From Haplomitrium mnioides (Eukaryota > Marchantiophyta > Haplomitriopsida > Calobryales), in the NCBI GenBank assembly GCA_049999725.1, contig JBNGIS010028358.1, forward strand, positions 1 to 28,416: a stretch of DNA of 28,416 nucleotides. Reading direction: 5' to 3'. The position numbers and the translations under genes are program-made. Each line of letters begins with the position of its first letter. The stretch's first letter is position 1. A model generated the notes under the pieces. The model saw nothing but the letters and a program-made list of their open reading frames with translations, searched no databases and was not told where the DNA came from. Below are positions 21,126 to 28,416 of the stretch, in pieces.

Positions 21126-21701
21126 ATAGCCCTCAGTTGTCCATTCCAAGTTTTGGAAGGTTCAAATTCTCTAGCCGAGTTGTTATGGTTTCCTCTTAAA
21201 CTCTGCACCGCTGGATTGCAGATTCTCGAATTTTATTTTTATCAGTCCACCTGTTCTCTTTCCTGAAAAGTTTGGAGCCCCTTGTTCGATTTCTTTTTGG
21301 CTCTTAATGTTGGATCTTGCACATGCTCTAACTTTGCTCCCTCCTATGAGCTGCTCAAAGATGGAGAGGAAGGGGCCAAAGAAGATGACCTTGATGGAGA
21401 TGGGGAGGGTGCAACCTCCTTCTCAACTAGTGTCAGAACATGCTTCTTCTTTGAGACTTATTGTTTCTTCTTTTTTGGAGCCTCCTTTTGCTCCACCACC
21501 TTTCTCTTATTGGTAGCTAGCGGTCCTCTTTGTTGCCGCCGATGACATTGTGGCCGCATTTGGATGCGGCACTAACTGCGCAATGTGGACTCCTTGCTTG
21601 GGCTTCAGCAATTTGATGCTAATAGCCATCTTGATGAAGTCTCGCTCAATGCGCTTTGTGTTCGAGTAGGCATCAACAAAGTCCGCCTAGTATTGAGTGA
21701 A

Positions 21702-22396
21702 TTGAAAAGAAAAATTAAAAACGTGTTAACGAAAAATCTACAAATGTTTATAAAGAGTGAAAAATTCTTAAACCTACAGTCCAAGCTATGAAGGACTCTA
21801 GAGTCCATGCACATAAGGACTATGAAGTCAATATGCACATGGACTTTGGAGTCTATGCACGCATAGACTCTAGAGTCTATACGCGCATTGACTCCAAAGT
21901 CTATGCCCGCAAGGACTCTTGACTCTATGAGCGCATGGACTCTCTGATCCAAGAGCGCATTGATTAGGGAGTCCAAGCGCGCATGGACTCTAGAGCCCAT
22001 GCGTACATAGAGTAGGGAGTCCATGCGCTCATGGAGTATAGAGTCCATGCATGGACTCCGGAGTCTCTACGCACAATGAGTACGATGTCCAAATGCACAT
22101 GTTCTTCGGAGTCCATGCGCACATAGAATCCCTATTCTAGGCGTATATATACTCCATACTTCATGCGCGCATGGACTCCCTACTCTATGCGCGTATGGGC
22201 TCGTGAGTCAAAGTGTGTAGGGACTCTTTACTATATGCGTACATCGACTCCCTACTCCATGCGCGCAGGGACTCAAGAGTCCATGCTTGCATAGACGAGG
22301 GAGTCCATGTGCGCTTGGACTCACGAGCCCATGTATGCATTGACTTTTGAGTCATTAGAAAAAGGAACGAAATGAAAAATGAATTTCAAATCTTAC
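21702..22396 (-). other. Intron 1 of gene A (right copy), acceptor lost
   Basis: Donor AGCAAG/GTAAGA on the minus strand at 22396 is intact. The acceptor position reads TCTTTTCAA where the left copy has TGTTTTCAG, so AG is lost by a single G-to-A change. It is longer than the left intron 1 because its array is larger. Confidence 0.65.
21780..22350. repeat. 24-bp palindromic tandem array in intron 1 (right copy)
   Basis: About 23 head-to-tail units, almost all 24 bp (e.g. units starting GGAGTCTATG, AGAGTCTATA, AAAGTCTATG between 21858 and 21930). Core ATGCGCGCAT with arms GAGTCC/GGACTC. Every unit can fold on itself. Most differences are CG to TG/CA. One unit near 22043 lacks the central bases. 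There are no spacers between units. Confidence 0.92.
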
Positions 22397-22741
22397 CTTG
22401 CTATCGTTGTTGGCCAATTGTAGATGCTTGGTGAAGATGTCCCTTTGGTTCAAATCCGAAAAGCAAAATTGTTTTCAAGAGGTCTTGTTCTATGACTGCA
22501 GAGGCAGCCTAATGTGGGCTCACTACCCCACTCTAATCATGGTGATTTGGACCAAAAGACCTAGGTTAAATTTTTCACCTTCACCAGCAAAAAGGTAAAG
22601 GTGTTGTTCTATGTTTTTCATAGATCCACAATTCAGTAGCCAATCCCATTCTAATTTTTCTGGCTCTTGAACCTTGAGAACATCCAAGTACCTATAAGGC
22701 TTTGATTAAGCAGGTTTGGAAACATTGACCTGTGATGTCAT

Positions 22742-23198
22742 TTTCCCAAAAGTAAAAATACGTTGAATTTGAAGTCATTAATCTACTAAACAAAAGTTTA
22801 CAAAAAGCGATAGGCTGAAAATGGCAAAATAATAAGAAAATGCAAAAATAGTGATGACAAGAAAACAAAAACCAGAAAGTGAACTCGTGACAATGGAAAG
22901 AAACTTTCCATTGTTGCTCATGTTATACCTAAATTTCAAAAAATGCCTTTTCCCGCAAAAAATGATTCGCGGAGCTCTTGACACGTAGGTTTGTGTAGTG
23001 TAAAAAAAAGTTAGTATATAAAGCATCGCTTGTTTTCATCTTTCCAATTTCTTTTTTTCATTTTCTTCACAGAAAGTTCACAATTTTGTCGTTTTACGAA
23101 ATTTCTGTCAAAACACTTATTTTAGTTAGACTGTACGAGGTTGACAATATTTGTTGAAATAGTTTCTCCAAATAGTTGGTTTTTAGTAATCTTTATGA
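22742..23198. promoter_or_regulatory. Shared intergenic/bidirectional promoter region (right copy)
   Basis: 457 bp between the divergent starts of gene A (-) and gene B (+). It contains the conserved TATA block for gene A and a minus-strand hydrophobic frame (23026-22778) related to 1312-1581. The B-facing side is T-rich and shows no clear TATA. Confidence 0.5.
23015..23020 (-). promoter_or_regulatory. TATA box of gene A, right copy
   Basis: On the minus strand this is ATGCTTTATATACTAACTT, identical to the left copy at 1266-1284, followed in both by a pyrimidine-rich run and ACACTACACAAACCTAC-like sequence. Conservation in otherwise diverged copies supports a core promoter. Confidence 0.6.
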
Positions 23199-24281
23199 AT
23201 GGCTGGAGTTTTTAAAGGCAAGAAGAGGCTAGAATTCCAAGATTCATCTTAACAGAAAACTGTTACTTTTGACTAGTAGCTAGAGACTTGTTCAAACGGC
23301 AACTCTTTGGAGTTGAGGGATGGACTACCAAAAGCATCAAGTGTGATGGTGAGTATACTTAGGAAAAAGATGACTTTTGTTGAATTAGTATCTTTGCCTG
23401 AGAAGATCGAGAAGGTGAACCTTATGCGCGCATAGGATCATGCATTGAACCCTATGCGCATATAGGGTCAAGGAGTGAACCCAATACGTGTATAGGATTA
23501 AGGAGTGAACAACTTGCTGCAAAAGAATCAAAAAGAGAACCTAGTGCTTGCAAAAAGTTGAAGACACAACCTTTTGCACACATAAGATACTTGTTGTCGG
23601 TCAAGCGTTGAATCTTTCTTTTGATTATTCCAACGAATCAATAAAAAGACGTTCAATTCAAAATTTCCAAACAGTTATGAACCTTTATTTGTCCTCATCT
23701 AATGAAGACCTCAAAATTCAACGTCAAAATATGTTTGTCCAAAACAAAAAAACATAGAATTAATAGATGGTTTCAATTTTGGGGTTGAATCGATGTCCTT
23801 GATAGCAGCATTCAAACAACAAGTGATTTCAATTCAAGTTGACCATTGCAATGAGATTAGGAAATCTGAAACAAACCAAATTCTTTTCAAGGAATCTTCA
23901 AACGATAGTTTGGGAAATGATTCTCTCAAAGAGTCTCAATCAATCAATATTTCGTTGGACTTATTGCCAATGGCACTGATTATGTTAAAAAACATTTCTT
24001 AATGTTCAAGATATTGATCAAGATTCCACTCAAGCATAGTGAAGTTCTCCCAATCCTCAAAGAGGACCTCATTCTTTGAAAACTTATTGCAAAAGAACAA
24101 ACAATTTTTACAAGAATAATCAAGATCTTCAAGACGATGAATTATCTTGCTAGATTTTCCTATAGACCGAATTGACCACCACAACATAAGAATTCTTTTT
24201 GTGGGCCAAAAACTAATGAGAAACACTTTACATCAAAATTCTTTGCGGAAAGTCCCTCTAGACGAGAGCTTTGTGAAGTAA
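23199..24281 (+). pseudogene. Gene B, right copy: unrecognised repeat-containing protein
   Basis: Start ATG at 23199 gives MAGVFKGKKRLEFQDSS. Order of parts: basic N-terminus; SVMVSILRKKMTFVELVSLP; six 30-bp units (23415-23594) encoding NPIRV-type decapeptides; then SIKRRSIQNFQTVMNLYLSS; then SLGNDSLKESQSINISLDLL; then a C-terminal part homologous to the left copy, ending about DESFVK with TAA at 24279-24281. About 360 codons, no introns seen. It is broken by stops (for example 23757, 24000) and by changes relative to the left copy. Function unknown. It is divergent from gene A across a shared promoter, so co-regulation is likely. There is no signal peptide or catalytic motif. Confidence 0.55.
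23415..23594. repeat. 30-bp tandem array inside gene B (right copy)
   Basis: Six units start at 23415, 23445, 23475, 23505, 23535 and 23565, exactly 30 bp apart. The first two keep near-perfect palindromes (CCTTATGCGCGCATAGG, CCCTATGCGCATATAGGG); the last three are eroded. The palindrome arm is CCCTA/TAGGG, unlike the intronic arrays. Confidence 0.85.
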
Positions 24282-24489
24282 AAGCTTGAAGTAAAATTGT
24301 GAGAGAAACGTATTTTCGACAAAGCATGAAGAATCAAGATATCACATTGTAGTGGGAAGTACCAAGAAAAGACTCTAATGTTGACAACCGGTTTACTCTG
24401 CTTGATAGTTTTGTTGTCTAAAGAAAAGCCTTCAAATTAACATTATCAATAGGAAATGATAGAATCCAAAGAATTCAAAATCTCAAAAA
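24282..24489. other. Flank between gene B and the copia element
   Basis: No feature recognised. The left module's matching flank lies before position 1, so the outer border of the module cannot be placed. Confidence 0.35.
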
Positions 24490-24649
24490 TGTTATAGGAC
24501 AACAGTGACACTACTATATATAGAATGGATGTACAGATAAGAGGGACGTTAATCCCTCTCATCACTATTGATCAGTACATGAAGGAAGGTTGTGCGGAGC
24601 GGCTGTTCTCTTTACCTCTCTCTCTCTATGTGACATGCATGCTACAACA
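24490..24649 (+). repeat. Probable 5' LTR of a Ty1/copia element
   Basis: Begins TGTTATAGGACAAC and ends GCTACAACA, that is TG...CA, about 160 bp. A TATA-like ACTATATATAGAATGG lies at about 24512. Short LTRs of this size fit the copia lineage suggested by the gag downstream. The matching 3' LTR is outside the window, so the borders are inferred from the primer site next to it. Confidence 0.5.
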
Positions 24650-24663
24650 CGTTATCAGCACGA
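24650..24663 (+). other. Probable primer binding site (tRNA-Ile anticodon region type)
   Basis: CGTTATCAGCACGA directly follows the LTR end. Its complement, TCGTGCTGATAACG, matches the anticodon arm of plant tRNA-Ile (TCGTGCTAATAACG from memory) except at the base where the wobble inosine would template C. This suggests priming by a cleaved, edited tRNA-Ile. The tRNA comparison is from memory and should be checked. Confidence 0.45.
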
Positions 24664-26831
24664 AGGACTCTTCAGTACACACAGAGCAAACATACGCACT
24701 CTCTAGCGCAAGGCAACAAATTTTTTTTTATGACCGCGGCTGATTTCTTCCACCCGCACGTCTCCCCGTGGCTCTTTTCTCCATTTTTTTTCTTTCATTC
24801 TCTCATTTATTTGTAGTTCTAGTACCAAAAAAACAAAAAAAAATGCACAATAGAGGGGCTAGGGTTTCTTGTTTTCCTTGGCGATTGTCTCGAGAGTGGA
24901 GCACGTCGCGATAGCGTTCCCTTCTGGTGGAGCATTTCTCTAGCTTGGAGAGGTAGTAGCATCGTAGGGGTGTCCCTCTATAGAGGAATCCCATAGCCTT
25001 GTATGCATGCTTAGAGTATTGTAGGCACTCCAGTTTCAGAGGCTCACAAAGGAGGTAGACGCGAGAGATTTTCTGTTTCGGGAGTTGTTGCGAAGGATCA
25101 ATTTGGAAGTGTTTCTCAAAAGAATGAATTGAGCTAATACGTTGAAGGAGGTTCTCATCTTTGGGAGTGGGGCTTAGCTAGGTTTATTTCTCATGGCCTT
25201 CTTGTAATCGTTGGAAGGAGTTATTCTCTAGTCGAGGGGCGGTGAAGGCTTTGGAAGGGCCTGCTGGTTCGTTTTTCGCCACCGGTCCCAGCGCACTCAA
25301 AGTAGTTGTTTTAAGGGTGACCGAGCTTCGCGGAAATCTATTATATGCTGCCATAAAGCTCTTTGTTTCTAAAATTCTGGGGGAAAGCGGTGACTCTCTT
25401 AGTCTTTCTTGCAAGGTTGGTCAGTGTTCTCTCGGTCGGGACTGTGGCTGCATCAGGGCTAGCTTAGCTGTGTTTCGGAAAGTTATCGGGGAGGCTGTAG
25501 TAGGTGTCATCGAGGGCGCCAAAGGGCACTCTCCAGGTGCGGCAAGGGTGGTGAGAGAGAGAGGCAGGGAGTAGCATTTTTCGAAGGGAAAAATCTGAGT
25601 TTTCTAGCGTGAACTCGAGGAGTTTTTTTGTGCACTTCCGTCTTCCCTCCTACATTATGTCCACATAGGTGTTTTGAGGCCTTATCCATAGCGGGTCTTG
25701 GCGGTATTCTGTTTCTTGCTCTGTAGAAGCCATTTTATGAGAGGAGCAGAGTGACAATCTCTTATTGGGTAGCTGCCAGGTACACGACCAAAGAAGGAGG
25801 GTCTCTAAGGAGGCAGATTGTCGCCCTTGGGTTTTGGTTGAACACACGTTAAGGTCTCGCCTCTGCCAGTTCTTGCTCTCCTTTTCGGCAACGGCACCTC
25901 TTTTCGGATTTGGCTCTCTCGAAGAACTTGCTCACAGTGGCGGCACATCATTTTTTGACATTGCCCTTCCGAAACACTTCACCACTCTTGAGGTCTGCCC
26001 CTGTCAATCAATTCTTCACCCTGGTTATCCGATTTTTTGGGTGCTCTTCACCCTGCCCGACCACATCAGGCACTCACCAATCTGGTAATCTTATCTTTCA
26101 CATTTTATCGGCATTAGTTGTATCCTTTTTCGGGCTCTGATAGCCCTGGTCAATTTGCTCTCAAGTTTTCCTTTACCACTGTCATTTCATTTTTTTTCTT
26201 GCTATTCGACTCTTCGGGCGCTCCACGTCTGCGTCATCCGATTTTTTGTACGCTCCTCGCCCGACTTATCCAATTTTTGGATACCCTCAAACCCTATCCG
26301 ACTCTAACTTCGGGCGCACCTCGCCTTCAACCTTCCAAAAATCCATTTTTTTTTCGGAATACCATTTGACATTTCAACACGTCAGAATCCGATATTTCAG
26401 ATTTCGGTTCACCTTCCGCTATTCAGGTTTGAAGAGAGATCCGACTTTCGGATTTTTGCACAACTTACTACAGGGGACTACAACAACTAGTTGGTGATAG
26501 TTACAGTAGACAGAAGGACGTCAACAAGATCAGGACGCGACACGAGCACGGCACACGCATAGCAGGGCAGTTCTACACTAATACCTCATCATTCAATACC
26601 ATTTCATTTTCCTTGTTTTTCTTTCATACACTTTCTGGTTTATTTCATTTCTGTCATTTCAGATTTTATGTTTAAAGCAGATAACATAAACAGGTACAGG
26701 GATATTTACAGTTACCCGTTTTCCGGGCAACACGCAGTCTTAACCCAACTGCGCATTTTTTTTCTTTCTTTCCTGTCCATACCCTGTATCCAGTTCTTTG
26801 GTCTTCTGTCTTACGCAGATCCCTCCCTGAA
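24664..26831 (+). other. Unusually long leader between copia primer site and gag
   Basis: About 2.2 kb, more GC-rich than the rest of the window. Around 25990-26460 there are loose repeats of ATCCGATTTTT and of CTTCGGGCGC / CTCGCCCGAC. No element protein is recognised. It may be a nested insertion or captured host sequence. The open frame at 25242-25574 has no recognisable domain. Confidence 0.4.
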
Positions 26832-28194
26832 ATGAACCCAGTAGGTTCCCTCAAGTTTCATGCTCTGAAACTTGACGGCTCAAACTACTTGTCATGGTCC
26901 TTGGATATCACTACCTATTTAACGTCAAAGGGGATACGCGACATCCTCATAAATGACGAAGGCACGAGCCCAAGAGATGCTGCCAAAGCACTCATCCTCA
27001 TTCGCCATCACCTTGTGGAACCTCTCAGGTTACAGTACATGAATTACAGCAATCCCCGATTATTATGGGATGAACTCAAATTAAGGTTTGATCACCTGAC
27101 TTCTATCTCCCTACCCGCAGCACGACACGATTGGATCAACCTGCGTGTCCAAGACCATACCTCCATCGTGAACTACAACAGTGAACTATTCCGAATAGTT
27201 TCACAATTGGCAATTTGCGGACACCCTGTCTCTGACGAAGAACAGAAAGAGAAAACTCTATCCACGTTCCCAGTGAGCAACCTCATACTGGCATCCCAAT
27301 ACCGCAATATGCGTTTCACCCGATATTCGGAGCTGATCGCATATATGCTCTTAGCAGAAAAACACCAATTACTCCTAGTGGAAAATGCGAAGAAGCGACC
27401 CCTTGGATCTGCGGCACCACCAGCAAATCCTGAGTCACACTTCACAAAATTCCACCCTCACTCGAGGAACCGAGATCCTGAACCTAGCAGAGGAAGAGGA
27501 AGAGGAAGGAGCAGGGGAAACTCACACTTCAAGGGGAGCTCCCGACACCCTACCCCAAACCGAACTCCATCCCTTGGCAACAAGGATTGACACTATAGGC
27601 GTCACGCCTCAACAACACCAGAACGCAGACAGCGCTCTTGGATACCAAGAGGCGGACGACAACCGACACGAGGGCACAGGAACTTCTCACAACCGAGAAG
27701 CTCTCACACTTCTTGTCATAGATGTGGTACTCGCGGACATACTCAAACAGTATGCCGAATACCCGCACACCTGGTGACACTTTATCAGAATAGCCTCAAA
27801 TATACACAACCTGCGGTACATGGCAATCTTTTAGAAATTGCAGATGTCGATGACTATCCCGACTTCAACCTACAGCCAGAGAGCTATACCCTACAACATT
27901 TGGCTCCAACTCACACTAAACAATTCAACAACACTTGCATTGTTGACAGTGGCTCATCACACACCATTCTACGGGACCGAAGACATTTCACTTTGGTAAC
28001 CCCGTCATCAAGGACTATGACCACCATTTCCGGCCATAACCAAATAGAAGAAGGATATGGACCAACTACAATCCGTTTTCCGAACGGAACTACACTCAGC
28101 ATAGCATCTGCCATCTATGCTCCCACATCAACCAGAAATCTCTTTAGCTTCTGAGATATCCGACAAAATGGATACCATATCCAAACTAGGAACG
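26832..28194 (+). pseudogene. Ty1/copia gag-protease, interrupted
   Basis: From ATG 26832 (MNPVGSLKFHALKLDG) the gag core is well kept: NYLSWSLDITTYLTSKGIRD, LIRHHLVEPLRLQYMN, LWDELKLRFDHLTSISLPAA, ARHDWINLRVQDHTSIVNYN, TFPVSNLILASQYRNMRFT. A basic RGRGRGRSRG tract follows, then a zinc knuckle CHRCGTRGHTQTVC (27714-27755) and the protease motif CIVDSGSSHTILRDRRHF (DSG at 27945-27953). All parts are in one frame; only TGA at 27588-27590 and TGA at 28152-28154 break it, and both fit CGA (Arg) to TGA changes. After HIQTR the sequence leaves the family pattern at 28195, where another LTR appears to be inserted. This is by far the least decayed coding region in the window, so the insertion is fairly recent. 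Confidence 0.85.
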
Positions 28195-28416
28195 TGTTAG
28201 AATTAGAGGCAGAGAGATCAAGAACACATGCACAAACACAATATGCAAGAATGTCTTCACTATACGGCAGGAGCGCCAACAAATACAGAGGGGAATGAGA
28301 GAGCATAGTGTGCATCTCAATCAACCCCTTATATATACATTAAGCTAACAGTGCTAACGTAACTGTGCTAAGGTGGCTGCCAAGTTAACCGACAGTTAGA
28401 GCTCGTAACTTCAATA
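28195..28416. mobile_element. Probable LTR of a further retrotransposon nested in the copia element
   Basis: Starts TGTTAGAATTAGAGGCAG exactly where copia protein homology stops; the preceding bases GAACG are the candidate target duplication. A TATA-like CCTTATATATACATTAAG lies at about 28326. It runs to the window edge, so orientation and the far border cannot be confirmed. Confidence 0.5.

Larger units (their letters stand above)
18683..22741 (-). pseudogene. Gene A, right copy: ParB-like domain + beta-class DNA methyltransferase, four exons
   Basis: Exons on the minus strand: 22741-22397, 21701-20253, about 19968-19414, 19316-18683; lengths match the left copy within a few dozen bases. 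Start MTSQVNVSKPA parallels MPSQRNVS. Exon 2 encodes the ParB-like domain: NEEFIELLAQRMLTNKYFHS, then WYEIAGGNHIAATRKLL. Exon 3 has motif IV as GGIPYGYN, with Asp changed to Gly (19620-19622), then FWSFVIIHSSQQFDIVKDAL. Exon 4 has HSGGPRIAHTHEYWTVGY and motif I DWILDLFYKFGTSLVCALKL (19033-18974), and ends EDRAAT. Stops and frameshifts are scattered. The acceptors of introns 1 and 2 are also lost, so it cannot be expressed normally. Motif order IV to I marks the beta class of N6A/N4C DNA methylases; which base is modified cannot be told. Confidence 0.7.

Noticed and set aside
21605-22048. Minus-strand 147-residue ORF with an octapeptide repeat (MDSRVHAR-type)
   Set aside because: It is the 24-bp intronic array read as codons. 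It lies in intron 1 of gene A, and the palindromic units give similar frames on both strands.
21780-22350. CRISPR array
   Set aside because: Short repeats are regular but contiguous with no spacers, they are palindromic over the whole unit, and the setting is a spliced eukaryotic gene.
24345-24353. TTGTAGTG as the other end of the CACTA-like element
   Set aside because: Only eight bases match the inverted terminus; the adjoining bases do not continue the repeat and there are no subterminal motifs.
25242-25574. 110-residue ORF in the copia leader
   Set aside because: No family features, overlapped by an equally long minus-strand ORF, in a GC-richer stretch where long chance frames are expected.
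1-28416. Bacterial or phage origin of the window because of the ParB-methylase motifs
   Set aside because: LTR retrotransposons, GT-AG introns with T-rich acceptors and a TATA promoter indicate a plant nuclear genome; only the domain combination recalls prokaryotes.
1-28416. tRNA or rRNA genes
   Set aside because: No cloverleaf with a convincing GGTTCGAATCC-type B box or rRNA core was seen; the tRNA-Ile match at 24650 is a short primer site only.

Overview
The window looks like nuclear DNA of a land plant with a large, repeat-rich genome. It is visibly AT-rich and full of decayed LTR retrotransposons of both the Ty3/gypsy and Ty1/copia types. It carries a gene family with GT-AG spliceosomal introns, and it shows no operons or ribosome binding sites. 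The species cannot be fixed from the sequence. Almost every coding region is damaged by stops or frameshifts, so the features are mostly pseudogenes and element remnants. Exon borders were set by aligning the two copies of the main gene by eye.

Main discovery: two old copies of one divergent two-gene module lie in opposite orientation, at about 1-6430 and 17931-24281, separated by about 11.5 kb of retroelement debris. Gene A (1555-5778 on +; 22741-18683 on -) has four exons. It appears to encode a protein of nearly 1000 residues that fuses an unknown N-terminal region, a ParB/Srx-like domain (GNHxxAA motif) and a DNA methyltransferase of the beta arrangement (DIPY motif IV, then a HEYWTVGY-like block, then motif I DLF..FGTSLVCALKL). 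Gene B (1092 to before position 1 on -; 23199-24281 on +) is divergently transcribed from a shared intergenic region of about 460 bp. It encodes an unrecognised protein that contains 10-residue repeats.

The module is studded with arrays of short palindromic repeats that share the core ATGCGCGCAT but differ in arms and period. There are 24-bp arrays in introns 1 and 2 of gene A in both copies, a 30-bp in-frame array in gene B, and a roughly 25-bp array in the 3' flank of gene A. A DNA-binding-like (ParB) plus DNA-methylating enzyme inside a locus full of a self-specific palindrome suggests a self-recognising element or selfish gene. That functional link is inference.

Other content, left to right: a degenerate non-coding stretch with an unrecognised minus-strand remnant (about 7769-8290); a decayed gypsy element on + (about 9290-12800, gag-PR-RT-RNaseH-INT); a gypsy-type gag on - (about 12800-14300); a CACTA-like transposon end at 14806; a small acidic ORF (15607-15855, -); a second gypsy fragment of the same family on - (17130-17930) that abuts the right module exactly where homology between the modules ends; a copia element from 24490 (short LTR, tRNA-Ile-like primer site, unusually long leader, gag-protease from 26832); and a probable further LTR insertion into that copia element at 28195.
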